This document shows, piece after piece, positions 13,381 through 53,387 of a stretch of 64,000 nucleotides of DNA. Position 1 is the first letter of the stretch, and every line of letters begins with the position of its first letter. Origin of the DNA: Hyalella azteca (Eukaryota; Arthropoda; Malacostraca; Amphipoda; Hyalellidae); assembly GCF_000764305.2 (NCBI RefSeq), contig NW_025932501.1, positions 186,001 to 250,000 on the forward strand, in the 5' to 3' direction. Position numbers and translations under genes: made by a program. Below the pieces are notes generated by a model that saw only the letters and a list, made by a program, of their open reading frames with translations, was not told where the DNA came from and searched no databases.

Positions 13381-13438
13381 GGCATTGTTGAATCCGAAGG
13401 CACCTTTACCGGAGACATTTTTAAGCACGACAGTTTTG
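13381..13438 (+). CDS. Candidate small upstream AP-2 exon (unproven)
   Basis: A 58-nt segment has a strong polypyrimidine tract and TCTACAG before it and GTGAGT after it. In the only frame that joins the phase-0 exon at 17068 it reads ALLNPKAPLPETFLSTTVL, open throughout. The splice-site pair is the best in this region, and the exon sits 3.6 kb upstream of a certain AP-2 exon. The peptide is not a motif I recognise from AP-2; the region between the activation domain and the DNA-binding domain is poorly conserved in the family. It could also be a chance pair of splice sites. Confidence 0.35.
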
Positions 13439-16400
13439 GTGAGTTCATATTGTTAATTTTTCTTTTACTTTTTGTTGATTTTCTTCGTCGAATATACATT
13501 CTCATCGAATTAAATTTGAATGAGAAATATCCAAGAAATTTTTTAGATAATTGCTGTGGGATTCAAGTAAAGTTCTTGATTTGCAAATTGATGTTCGAAA
13601 CTTAAGTAATTTTGGTAAAGCTGCGAACTTCATTGCCGGTAGTAATTAAACAACTTTCTAGATATGTAGTCAATAATTTTATTAAATAACATTCATGGCA
13701 TGCTATTTGTTATGGTCGATAGTATTACACACGAGTAGAACAAGATTTTTACATACGGCTTATTAAAAGTTATAAAGAAAATCTAACGACATGGGCCTCT
13801 TTTCCACTAAAAAAACCTTCAACTGTAGAAACACTGTGATTCGTTATAATTTTCCAAGCAAAAACCTGATTAATTAAAGCCAGTAATATTATTCTGATTA
13901 GCGTGCCAACTCTGATGCTGATCTCCCACCCGATTATGCCCCCCCATATCCTGGCAAGTAGGCCGCCTCTCTCCTCCACATTGCTTGAGTGGTTCACATT
14001 TTTGAGATTTTAATTAAAGGGAAGCAGATCGCTCGAACGTTTCAGGCCACCGAGAACACCGACTTTTGCTCGCTAGTTTTCTATTTTATTTCATACACTT
14101 GCTGATTCTCGACGATATTACTAGATTATATATCTCGATTTTTACAATTTATGCCATTTAGAAATTTATTGAGAAAGACAATTGGGAAAATTCAACTTGT
14201 GAAATTCTATTTTTTCAATTAAAATTGTTCGTGTTGAGTTGCAATTCAGATAAATTACTTGTCCGTGACTTGCCGATGTGCGCTGACTTCAAATAGAAGT
14301 AATTCTTTCTAATAGTTTTGAGCAATGTTGAGTTTTAATTGTGTGCAAAATCCCTTCATAACAGTAGTTTCTATACGTAAACTGGGCTTGCCATCTCAGG
14401 TACTTCCACCAAAATCTTTCAGAATTGTTAAACGATTTGCGAAGAAAATTACTAAACATGAAATCATCATCTACATACACGTGAACTTTTTTATAATTTT
14501 AGTTGATATAATAATGTGGGGCTGCCACTTGTGCGCTTGAAATGAACCTCAGTCGCTTAGAGATTTATCCTCATATCAAATCACTTCGTTGCTACGCACC
14601 TCAGGTGATGCTCTAGACAAGTCGACCTTTAGACGCCGCCTAGTTACTGCAAATAATAAGTTCTGAAATGTATTGACTGTTTATACTGTCATTTGATTTT
14701 TCCGGCATGCTAGCCGCCTTTGAGACTGAATTGAGCCTCCACAGTTGGCTCCACAGATATAGGGTGCTTTATCATAAAGATGGACCGGTTCAATCGATGA
14801 TCTTTAAATGCGAGACTTGTCATGGTCCCATTTAAACGACGAGTCTATTGTGACGGCAGTCTGCGATAGCGCGCAACTTCCTTACAAGGAGCCACGTCGT
14901 TAAACTGATAATTTTATGTCTCCTACAGAACCGTCGGAGAAAATCAAAGTCTATTTTCTATCGACAGCAACGGGTGCGTGAAAGCGCAGCTATGGGGGCG
15001 AAAAATCATTAATTGGGCAAAGCGTTGACTTTTTTACAACTTGACCGAATCCATGTAATCTCTAACTACCATTTTAAAAACCCATAAAATGAAGGAACCA
15101 AATCAAATGAATTTATTTTCACAGATATAACACAGATTTAATTTCACTGTCGATATAAAATTATTATTTTCATTATAAGATTGATTTTTGCGACAGGTAT
15201 TTAAGTTTTTTAACTCAAAAATTTAATTTTAGTCCTGGAGCTTGTATAACCCTTTAAAAATGCTAATCGTTCAGGCAAATAAGAGATCAGAAACACAGAT
15301 GGCTTTTCGTTATTAGTTTGGGTGAGGCCTGTTCTTATATACAGCAGCCTTTCATGGTCGCTCTCTGCGGTGACAGCGCCGAGTGATCGAACATGAAATT
15401 CCAGGAAGCCAAATTTTCTGATACAGTTTTGGCCTTCCACTTGACTGGCTCAACAAATTGATTTGGCTTGTGAGGATACAATGTATTAATCGCTTGAAAG
15501 GCCTGCTATCTCCAATGTAATCTCGGCTAGGGCGGGTGATCGTTTACAACCAATTTAATCAACTTTATCTAATGCCCACTATAGTTTAAAATGCTCCTGC
15601 GGCCGTAGCTCTAAAACAATTGGGCTAAATCAATAGTAGATTCAAAGCATATTTCCATTTAAGAGACTCTACTGTCGGTAAAATTATCTGGCAATTTCTT
15701 TTTCAGGTATTTTACAGATCAAGAATTTGTTGCAAGTATACAAAGAGATCAAGTGACACAAAATAATCAGAATCTAAAATTTCTCGCGCAATACTAGAGA
15801 GGTTACTCATATCCACTAGATGCATCTAATCAATCACAAAACAATGCAAAACTGTTCATTATTTCTCACGTGCAACTGTAAATGAAGGCAATGACCACAA
15901 TATGTGCGTAGCTTTTAAGAATGCAAGACATAGTCAGTGTTATCTTTTATCTCAAGAGCTGCATATGCAGTCGATTGATATTATCAGTGATACGAAGGAA
16001 ACATGCTGGGCCAAAGCTGCTGCAGTTATTATTCTGCTTTCTTCCGTGTTCAACCGGACATCTCTAGAAATTCGGTTTACCGAAAATTGTCTTATATAGT
16101 TCGTTATTGAGTTAATATACAATCGTTTATCGAAAAATTGATATCATCGGGCCAATGTATTCACATGAGATTGAGTAATAATTTTCCCTGCTAAACTCAT
16201 TTAAAGCAAATGGTGATAACGATTTATGCGTTCAGTTCATAAGAGCTTTGACGAACATTGCTCTGTCTTAAGCCGGCATTCTGATTCCTGGTGCGTTCCT
16301 ATATAATATAAATTATTTAACTACATTGCCATCATTGTGCCGTCAATAGCTTTGAAGTTACAAATTGTCGATTTTGGAGATTTTCCACGTTGTGAACATC

Positions 16401-16913
16401 GTAAGGAGGCTGAAGCCATTTGAAGTCTAAAATATCTTGAAATTAGTTTTGCAGCATAATGATAATACGTATTATCGGGTTCATTAGGCATGATCTTGAC
16501 TCTCTAGCATATATCGATGTATAATGTTACTTCCGGTTCAAATCTGACTAATTCAAACGACTTCGATACAATATTGTACTTACATTGCCATGAATCTTCC
16601 ATTTCTAACCTAAGAAGTGACTTTAGCTTCTATTTCTAAGAACTATGATGACGAAATGAGTGATTATTAAAAAAAGTATTTATTTCATCCATCTATGACT
16701 ACTGTTGTCGATAGCTTGAACTCCTGTAGATCTATCAATACTCTTTAATGATATTGCTAACAGGCCGTTAGAACTCGCAAAAATAATCAATTATACTTTA
16801 TTTTCTCATCATTATTTCAATGCATTCCAATTGTAGGCTTATGCTGTGAACAAAATCATCAGTACTTCTACTCATCCATCGAACCCCCAATCATTTTTGA
16901 CCAGGTCTGATAT
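13439..16913 (+). other. Presumed AP-2 intron or 5' flank
   Basis: AT-rich sequence between the candidate exon at 13381 and the duplicated splice-site region. Short open frames only. If the 13381 exon is false, this is simply part of a longer upstream intron. Confidence 0.5.
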
Positions 16914-17067
16914 CTAGTTAACGTAATTCCTTTATCCTTCACTCATTGATTTAGAGCACCTGAATAACCCACGCATTCGATGGCCAGGCCTGAAGAGCGA
17001 GAAAGGCATGGGGCTGAACGCGACTAGTTAACTTAATTTCTTTATCCTCTACTCACTGATTTTATAG

Positions 17068-44826
<27,759 letters not shown>

Positions 44827-45481
44827 CAGTGGCCTGAGCACTGCTACAATGTGCCCGCCTGAAAAATAATTATTGTTTTCTTTAGATCATATTTACAAAC
44901 TTTATCTCTTGGTCAGACGTAGTTCCAAATTAAGGATTTATTATCATTTTGAAAATTCCGATTTTGAATTGTTTCAGAGTATATCGATAATATAATAGCA
45001 AGGAATATCGGAATATATCAACAAAACTCGTTTACAATCAGTTCACGAGGATGCGCCTGAACTTGAACTTTATTTTACTGAAGCCAACCAATTTCGAAAA
45101 TTGTTAGCTTAAATGAAAGGCCTTACCAAAAAATTTTGCGAATAATGTCCTTTGCGGCAAGGCTCGATCGGATCAACATTATATGCAAACACTCAATTCA
45201 AGTACGGTTGTGAATTTGTTGTGGTATATATAGTTACTTGACAGTATTTCACTGATATGTTACGGTACCGAAACCCATTACAATTTGGTTGTTTTCTTTA
45301 TTTGACTATTATGCCAGATAAGCGGAATTTTTAGTACAGGGGAATTTTAGATATTAAGTTGACTGTTTTGCTAGTAAGTCTTCCTAAATTAAATCTGGTA
45401 ATTTTTTATTAACTTAGCCAACTTGACAGTTGGTCAGGTAAACTCTTTATATGGCCGAGTACATCACTGGGACTAAATAAA
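44827..45481 (+). other. Probable AP-2 3' UTR with poly(A) signal
   Basis: AT-rich sequence after the AP-2 stop with no coding signal. The first clear canonical AATAAA is at 45476-45481. The true cleavage site cannot be placed without transcript data. Confidence 0.4.
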
Positions 45482-48400
45482 TCATCAACCACTGTAAAAG
45501 ACCGCTGTGACTTTTAATCGATTTTATAGAAGAGATATTTAATTAACCAAAATGTACGCAATAATTTCCCAGTATAATATTTATTTAATATTTGTCATTG
45601 AAATCATCTGCATAGATGTCGAGCTAGAAAATGGGTTTGCCTCTTCCTCTTATCTTGTAGTATTGCTACTCAGGAGTCACATGAACAAAACGTTGCTCAA
45701 AATGTTCGACCAGCAAAGGTCAGATATCAATGATGTTTACGCAAGTGCGCCAGACAGATATTTTGCTCGATGGCTCTAACACGAACTAGATTCTCCATCG
45801 CGGGCGATGTCGGTTTGATTTTTCCGACCAACAAACCTAAGCCCATTATTGTTAATACGTTACGATGTTTTTTCTTTTGTGTATATTTCGGTCTGAATTC
45901 TCAATTATCGAATGTTCTCTTTAACGTTGTTTTAATGTGGATGATAATCATCTCTTGTTACGCATCACTTCATCCTTTAGTGTAGACGTTAAAATAAGCT
46001 AGGTTTGATGTGACCGCATCTCGAGTTGTTCCTTTGCTCTCTATGAAGTCGGTCGCTCCATTGTCATTCACCCATTGTAAATATGATCCATTACTTTCAT
46101 GTTGAGTGTAGGCATATCAGCATGGGTTAATTGATGAACATTTTTGCTGCCATGAACGCACCTATTGTTTAGAATCGTGTTTTATGAGTCGGCTATCCAT
46201 CCATTCACCAAATTCTTTACTATGTAAAGAAGCTCGCCGAATCAAATCGGTGTTCCCTACAAATGACGTCGGTTGTTCTCGCTTGCATAGTCCTCAGGCA
46301 GTGGAAAATTCATAACATTTATTTTATTAGTGTTGTTCTATGTGGGGTCTAGGAAATTTTGGAACAAATTAATCTTGATTCCAAAATTTCTTGCATAGCG
46401 AAAAAATCTCAGCCTAACTTGCAGGTAAACTCCATGTTTCAGACGTTATTGACACCAAGCTCCAAGGAGTATTTTGCAGTGCAGTTGATTTTATTACTGA
46501 AAACTCATGAATTTATTTTAACTTTAAACGATCAATGAATTCTAAAACCAAGTCAATGTCAGAGATCGTGATAACAAGCCACATTTACACCTCATAAATG
46601 TCCCATAATGATTTGAGATGATACGGTATTCAGCTCTAAAATCATTTCATTTCGAAACTATATCGTGAAGACATCAGTAAGTAGGTAAATAGGCTACTCG
46701 CTTGTATCTCGTCTAGCGACCCTGATGTATTTGCAGCGCATCTACTGCGCTCGCAAATAATAGCAATCCACACATTATCGAGCGGCACGTAAAAGACAAT
46801 ATAATAATTGCTTGGAAAATCCTTCTTTCCGTTGTTTGCCTTCTCACGTTGGAACGGAATAATCTGTATTATCTGAATATATTTGGAATTGTATTTCATC
46901 CAGCGATATTATTTTGGTTAGTTATAAGGCGATAAAGAACTTATTTCGTCGATATCATCTTAATCGACTACATTTAAATGTTGAGTCTTGCGTGTCAAAG
47001 AGATTAAGAATGTATCCGTATTTTTCACATCATTGCGCCTGTAGCAGCCATCATTAAACCTGCCAATATTTGATACGCAGCCATGCCCGTGATGCCTGTC
47101 TCTCTCAAGTTGTGCTATGTTTTGCCATAATAAGTTTAGAGCGTTTTTTGGTGATGAAAATGCTCAATTCTTGACGTTAGCTAACACTCCTCGGCCTAAG
47201 TTGATCTGACTTTGTCACGGTTGTTTCGATATTGCACATCATTTGAAACGATGCCAAATGCACGTAGAATTAGCAAATGTTGTAACATATTCAGACGTGC
47301 CAAGATTTCTATGAATATTTCAAAAGATATTAAATGATGATTCTCGATTTTAAATGCACTTTTTTCCGCTGTATGCGAGAATTTGAAGACGCTTAGAAAT
47401 AAGAAGGAAGGATTCTTTCAATTTCAATCGAAAATGATTCCACCTTTGCGACTCAATTAGGAATTTATCAAATTTAGCAAGACTTACGACGCGTACGAAT
47501 CTAGCAATATTGTGCAATATGCCGTGAAGTTAGGATTCAGAGCAAGACGAAATGTGCAACCTAAATGGATGTTAACGACATATCAGCGAAGTGCATATCA
47601 TTTTATACTTCTTTTCGCAAAAATGATCACCATATATATATGCTATACCAGTTTTAATTTTCATTCGAATGGCCCTCTCGGTTTGCTTTTCCTAAGTTGC
47701 TCTCTGTGTATTAAGGACATTTTTTACGTGCAATTTAATAAAAGTAAATTCGTCAAGTTTTTAGCGTCTAACTTGACTTTCCATTGTAAATATTTATTTT
47801 TCTTACTGTTATTGCTATCCATAATGTTTTTGTCTTAATTTATTCATGTTCTTCGATGGTTGTCACGCCCAATGCATTTTTTTTAACTTGAGGTCTAAAA
47901 TTTTAATCCACTGCTATGATGGGAAGAGCTCTCTCTTCATATTTTCCCATTTAATTCTGATTACTTATTTCTTCTTTTATATTTCGATGGCATTTTGTGC
48001 AGACTAAGACTTGGTAATATACCCTGGTTTCTTCTTAACTCACACGAGCTGTTGTGTTAAGCAATAAGATACTCGGCACACGTTTGTTGCGTGCTACGAT
48101 CTATTCTTGTTGCCTGCTCACTTATTGATGTCATAAGCTATTTCTAATTTGTACAGGCATTGGAGAAAAGACAAGAGTGAAATGACACCTGTTGATTTGT
48201 TCTATTGTGCGGGTAATTTTTCTTTGTAAATTTATACATCTCTGCATATGTGACGTACTATACGTGAGCGTGCGTAAATTTTTTGAGGTCGTGAAACCAT
48301 TTCAACATTCAGCGGAACGATTCAAATTAAAATACCGTATTTACCAATAATTGTGATGCTTATGTCCGGCGTTCATGCTGGCTTTCATTGCGGTCTCAGT

Positions 48401-49044
48401 TTGATCATCATTAACTTTTAGAAGTAATTCTCTCTGCCGACTAATTACATGAGACAAACATAAAATATTTAGCGCCTTTAAAAATTTACAATATTTGTTA
48501 CTAAAACTCCAAGAAGAAGGTTTCATTGTGATGTGGCCTAATATTATTAGTAATGCCATCACAATTTCCATTACCTACAAATAATTATAACATTTAAACA
48601 ATACAAAAATTTTCTCTATTTTCGATATTGTGAGCTGAAAGTTGTTGTACTCAGAATGCAGAATGCCATATGTAGACTATCCAATAAATTTCACGACTGA
48701 ATGCAATTTCATTTTTAACCCTCTAATATTAATCCGAGAGACAAGTCTGCGAAGATTTATTATTTATTTAGAAAAAAAGTCTGTGGCTAGTGTCTGCTCG
48801 AAAATATTAAAAGCGACTCTCGTTTGGGGTTCATTATTTGCTTGGCTCCGTCTTCCAGCTTAAGAAGAAATAATAAGCTGGATTTCAATATAATCTCTCT
48901 CATATTTCGCTAATAATAAGAAACGTACCGAGGTGGTGAAAAGAGACGTGACTTGTTTTGAATGTTTGCATTTATTATGAGTCTATGTCAGATAAAAGGC
49001 ACCAATGGCTGTAAAGCGGTGATCATCAGCATGCGGTCGTTTTT
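45482..49044. other. Intergenic stretch, nothing recognised
   Basis: AT-rich sequence between AP-2 and the minisatellite at 49045. Several short open frames rich in phenylalanine, isoleucine or lysine reflect base composition. No RNA gene, splice pair or repeat family recognised. Confidence 0.5.
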
Positions 49045-49350
49045 ATAGATAACAGTTGGGAGACTGCTATAGGAATAGATATAGATAACAGTTTGGAGAC
49101 TGGTATATGTACAGATATAGATAACAGTTTGGAGACTGGTATATGTATAGATACAGATAACAGTTTGGAAACTGCTATATGTATAGATACAGATAACAGT
49201 TGGAGACTGCTATAGGAATAGATATAGATAACAGTTTGGAGACTGGTGTATCAGTGTATGTATAGATATAGATAACAGTTTGGAGACTGCTATATAAGTA
49301 TAGATATAGTCATATAGATAACAGTTTGGAGACTGCTACATGTATAGAAT
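49045..49350. repeat. About 36-bp minisatellite, array A (8 units)
   Basis: The unit ATAGATAACAGTTTGGAGAC then TGCTATATGTATAGAT is repeated about eight times with small insertions (for example GTGTATCAGTGTATG). The last units and the following CATGTATAGAATCAGCGG match the end of array B almost exactly. Confidence 0.92.
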
Positions 49351-49374
49351 CAGCGGAGCAGTAATACAGAAGGA

Positions 49375-49516
49375 CAGAGCTGGGCAGCGCTACTTTGAAA
49401 TGTAGCGGCCGCTACCGCTACATGCTCTAAATGTAGCGGGCGACACCGCTACCGCTACAATTGCTTAACTGTAGCGCCGCTACCGCTACTGAAATTGTAG
49501 CGGCCGCTACATGTAA
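49375..49516 (+). mobile_element. Truncated 5' part of the hAT-like element (duplicate copy)
   Basis: Begins CAGAGCTGGGCAGCGCTACT like the element at 49881 and follows it for about 140 bp, then stops inside GCGGCCGCTACATGTAACAT where array B begins. It is preceded by the same CAGAAGGA. The offset to the second copy is 506 bp, so this copy arose by tandem duplication, not a separate insertion. Confidence 0.75.
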
Positions 49517-49545
49517 CATAACATAACATATTGATCTCGGCGCTG

Positions 49546-49856
49546 AAGTGAATAACAGTTTGGAGACTGCTATAAGAATAGATATAGATAACAGTTCGGA
49601 GACCGGTATATGTATAGATATAGATAACAGTTTGGAGACTGCTATATCATATGTATAGATATAGATGACAGTTTGGAGACTGCTATATCATATGTATAGA
49701 TATAGATGACAGTTTGGAGACTGCTATATGTATAGATATAGATAACAGTTTGGAGACTGCTATATGTATAGATATAGATAACAGTTTGGAGACTGATATA
49801 TAAGTATAGATATAGGCATATAGATAACAGTTTGGAGACTGCTACATGTATAGAAT
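49546..49856. repeat. About 36-bp minisatellite, array B (8 units)
   Basis: Same unit as array A, with its own variants (ATCATATGTATAG twice, GATGACAG twice). The last two units share the ATAAGTATAGATATAG insertion with array A, at the same distance from the hAT-like element. Confidence 0.92.
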
Positions 49857-49880
49857 CAGCGGAGCAGTGATACAGAAGGA

Positions 49881-50369
49881 CAGAGCTGGGCAGCGCTACT
49901 TTGGAATGTAGCGGCCGCTACCGCTACATGCTCTAAAAGTAGCGGGCGACACCGCTACCGCTAAAATTGCTTAAATGTAGCGCCGCTACCGCTACTGAAA
50001 TTGATCGCCGCTACATGTAGTGCGCTACTGCCCACTTCTGGTAACAACTAACATGTTGACACTAGTAACAGGCTGAAGCTAACAACATTACACCGAAATC
50101 TTTCGTACAGTTTTATTTTGTAATTTATATAATGTATGTATCATGCTGGTTTTTAAATAATATTTAATACTATTAAGTAAAATCTACAGGCTTTATCTAT
50201 TAATGTAGCAGTAGCGCTGTAGCGGCAGAACCTCGTATCGCTACTTAAATATGTAGCGGGCGCTACACCTACCGCTACAATTGCTTAAATGTAGCGCCGC
50301 TACCGCTACTGAAAAGGAAGCGGCCGCTAGTAGCGGCCGCTACATGTAGCGCGCTACTGCCCACCTCTG
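49881..50369. mobile_element. Non-autonomous hAT-like element with palindromic GTAGCGGCCGCTAC motifs
   Basis: Ends CAGAGCTGGGCAGCGCTAC and the inverse of CAGAGGTGGGCAGTAGCGCG, typical of hAT miniature elements (CAG...GTGGGCA). It is flanked by CAGAAGGA (49873-49880) and CAGAAGGG (50370-50377), a 7/8 match to the 8-bp target duplication hAT makes. An inner right-end-like sequence at about 50015-50039 and an inner left-end-like sequence at about 50208 divide it into two related units of about 160 bp around 165 bp of AT-rich filler. It has no transposase. Confidence 0.72.
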
Positions 50370-50734
50370 CAGAAGGGTAATAGCAGGAACGAATTAATAG
50401 AAGCCAAGAAGTTATCAAAACCTTGTTGTATCTGATTATGGTCAACCCTTGCTCTTGATTGGCGCGGACACAGAATATTTTCTGCGAAATTTTTAAGCCG
50501 AGGAAAGCGTCAAGTCTGATATTGCTTGAATGGGTAGTACTTTCTTGACCGGAATAAGGTCATCCGACCATATTATACAGAGAACAAACTTGTTTGTTTG
50601 AATTACTTCCATAAAATTAGTTCATATTTTTACAAGCTTGATCGTTGTCCCATGCCCTGCATATAAGTGTGATGTGGGAGCGAGGTTAATGCTCGCGTGC
50701 ATGAGTACCTCAGACTCCGTAAGGCCAGTCTAGT

Positions 50735-50822
50735 CAAGAAAAGTACAAGAATCGGCGACAGGCCTATCCAGGCCTATTTATTTAATGCCGAAGATACTAT
50801 ACTATACTATACTATACATGCG
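50735..50822 (+). mobile_element. Retroelement-like 3' tail, copy 1, with ACTAT repeats
   Basis: AGTACAAGAATCGGCGACAG followed by GGCCTATTTATTTAATGCCG and then four to five copies of ACTAT. The same body occurs at 51716 with a different pentamer tail. A conserved body followed by a variable short tandem repeat is usual at the 3' end of non-LTR elements. Confidence 0.5.
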
Positions 50823-51715
50823 TTTGTGGTAGTAACTACTCGCAAGGGTACCTCAGGCCTGTGTATACTGTTATTTTGGCTTCATTACAATATTCGTTAG
50901 TGACACATATTCGTTAGTAACACTTTTTGGCCTTAGAGCACAACTCGAAAAATTGTGCTAAGCAAAAACCAAACCCTCCAAAAAATCACCAAATCTCATT
51001 CCGAGGTTTGACGATGATTAATTCATTTTTTGATTTTATGGTTGTTGTTATTTGTTGTTGCAGATTAAACATTTTCATCAATTGAATTATTAGGATTTAT
51101 TTTTCATGTAGTAGGTTTTTGTGATGTATGCACAAATCCCCTTTAACTTCTTAGTTCTGAAGTTGCTTACTTAATATGATTGATTTCGATCCAGTTTAGA
51201 ACCAAACCAAGAAACCGTCGTGCATCGCCATACTTGGTTGAAGCCTATCCTGGTATCGCGTGTACGATTTTCACACTATAATTGCATCTCTGGTGAAAAA
51301 ACATAGTAGTTTATTAAGAATGAAACACTAGAATTGAACATCTATGTTTATTGCTTTCCTCGCATATTCTCAAAATTGATACTTCGAATATTCTCTGCCA
51401 CAGCTTCAGCAATTACCTGTTAATAATTATGTCTGCATTCTATACCTTTCTTTGTAAATTATTCAGACACCAAATGTGTTTAGTTTATCTTATCATTCCC
51501 ATCCGTAGAACGTTTCGTGTTATATACCTGACAGGTTAATCTGCTTCTTTCCGAACCTTCCGAGCTAAGCCAAGTGGATCTGCTCGCCTATTATTTCTTT
51601 CCCTACGTTTTTTCGTTCGTATTCCATACATAGAGCGCTGTGAATGTCCAGGCGATGTTTAAGCTCATACCTAAAATATCTATTATCGAAAAGTATATTA
51701 TATAAATATTATCAA

Positions 51716-51797
51716 GTCACGAATAGTACAAGAATCGGCAACGGGCCATTGGCCTATTTCTTCAGTGCCGATATTTCTATTCTATTCTATTATGTCG
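51716..51797 (+). mobile_element. Retroelement-like 3' tail, copy 2, with CTATT repeats
   Basis: AGTACAAGAATCGGCAACGG followed by GGCCTATTTCTTCAGTGCCG and three copies of CTATT. Homologous to 50735-50822, differing at scattered positions and in the tail unit. Confidence 0.5.
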
Positions 51798-51988
51798 GGA
51801 TGTTAACGGGATCTAAAATTGTAGATTTAGTGGTTAAATCGTGAGGGGATTGAGGGACAGAACATGGGGATGGAAGGACGGAAGAAAACTTTTTAATTTC
51901 TTCATATAACTTAGTAGACGAACATTGTTAAAGACGAAATTCAATTCATATGTCAATCCTTAAATAGTAGTTTAACCGAAATTATATA

Positions 51989-52297
51989 GGGTAACGTGGG
52001 GCAGCGCGCCCCCCACTTTTTTTAAACTAAAATTTTGACGAAGTTTTAAATGATACGAGGTGGTTCTTTGTTTTGTTTAAAGGTGCGACTAATGAGGAAT
52101 GTATGATGTGAATTAGGCGCCTATAGAGTTATTCAATTTTTAATGAAACATTATTTTGTAAAAAGTGTCAAAATGGGCCCATTGCCCCACCCCTGGGGCA
52201 ATGGGCCCATGGGCTTGGGGCAAGGCGCCCACCCTTGGTCCCTTTACCACAATTGCATATTTTTCGTTTAAAAATGATAAAACAACACTTTACAGTT
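51989..52297. mobile_element. Left part of a probable DNA element with a perfect hairpin, cut by the gap
   Basis: GGGTAACGTGGGGCAGCGCG starts a segment that contains a perfect 17-bp inverted repeat (52173-52189 and 52194-52210, loop CCCC). It ends at the assembly gap. Outer GGGTAAC and inner G/C-rich palindromes suggest a miniature transposon. The hairpin may be why assembly broke here. Confidence 0.45.
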
Positions 52298-52537
52298 NNN
52301 NNNNNNNNNNNNNNNNNNNNNNNNNNNNNNNNNNNNNNNNNNNNNNNNNNNNNNNNNNNNNNNNNNNNNNNNNNNNNNNNNNNNNNNNNNNNNNNNNNNN
52401 NNNNNNNNNNNNNNNNNNNNNNNNNNNNNNNNNNNNNNNNNNNNNNNNNNNNNNNNNNNNNNNNNNNNNNNNNNNNNNNNNNNNNNNNNNNNNNNNNNNN
52501 NNNNNNNNNNNNNNNNNNNNNNNNNNNNNNNNNNNNN
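52298..52537. other. Assembly gap (240 N)
   Basis: Runs of N only. Any translated frame through it is meaningless. It is flanked on both sides by hairpin-forming sequence. Confidence 1.
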
Positions 52538-52579
52538 CTCTGCATGCTTCAAATATTTTGAAATGAAGTTTTATTGCAA

Positions 52580-52811
52580 GTGTCCCGAGTAGCCCCGTTC
52601 GACGGGGCTACTCAGGACACTCTTTTTTTTGCTTCTGGCACCTTACAAATAGCATATGGAATTTTTTTGAAGATGTCATTCGATAGCCCTCGCAAAGAGC
52701 TATAAAATGAGCCTAAATTTGTTTATGAAATGTTTCATGGTACCTAAGAACTTAAGAAGTTAAGAATAAAAACGTTCAAAAGTGTCCCGAGTAGCCCTGG
52801 TTGACGGTAAC
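52580..52811. mobile_element. Element end with hairpin and repeated GTGTCCCGAGTAGCCC motif
   Basis: 52580-52596 and 52604-52620 form a 17-bp hairpin with one mismatch (GTGTCCCGAGTAGCCCC and its inverse). The same word returns at 52782 as GTGTCCCGAGTAGCCCTGG followed by TTGACGGTAAC, which looks like a terminal repeat whose outer end is GTTACCGTCAA. No transposase is seen. Confidence 0.5.
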
Positions 52812-52953
52812 TACAGTCTACACTATTGTATTACGCTCTTGAAATAAGAATTGTAGCATTACGCATAAAGTTAGCATCACTGCGTTAAGATTATGTGCAT
52901 TTGAGGCGGTCCCTTCTAGCTTTCTATCGCTGATTGGATTCCAGTGGCTGTGG

Positions 52954-53330
52954 CCATAGTGGCAAAGCAGAGAGTTTTTTAGACTCTCCCTCAAGTTCAG
53001 TTTTGAGTCCTATAAGTAGACCAGTAAAGTATCCTAGATACCAGCATCCATAGTGGCAAAGCAGAGAGTTTTTTAGACCCTTCTTCAAGTTCATTTTTGA
53101 GTCCTATAAGTAGACCAGTAAAGTATCTTGGATACCAGAATTATCATACATAAGAAATCTGTTAAAATCTTGAGTAAAAGAGGAAATTAAAAATGAACTG
53201 ATTCTAAAAAATCTTTGGTTTGCCACTATGCCAGCATCATCATACATAAGAAATTGGTTTAAATCATTGGTAAATGAGGAAATTAAAAATGAACTGATTC
53301 TAAAAAATCTCTGGTTTGTCACTATGGCTG
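52954..53330. repeat. Two direct 94-bp units followed by two diverged inverted units
   Basis: CCATAGTGGCAAAGCAGAGA starts units at 52954 and 53048. From 53142 two units of about 90 bp end in TCTAAAAAATCTTTGGTTTG plus CCACTATG, which is the complement of the start of the forward units. The block is thus a large, imperfect inverted repeat built from four related units. Confidence 0.75.
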
Positions 53331-53387
53331 TGGCTGTGACGTTGCACACATTCTAGCAATGATTGGATCCCTGTGACAGTACGTTGG

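Larger units (their letters stand above)
50378..51988. other. Intergenic stretch with two retroelement 3' tails
   Basis: Apart from the related tails at 50735-50822 and 51716-51797 described separately, this is AT-rich sequence with only short open frames and no recognised gene. Confidence 0.55.

Noticed and set aside
49045..49856. CRISPR-like or regulatory array
   Set aside because: Units of about 36 bp are back to back with only small length variants and no unique spacers; a minisatellite.
52165..52566. Long frames on both strands through the N run
   Set aside because: They exist only because N codons are not stops.
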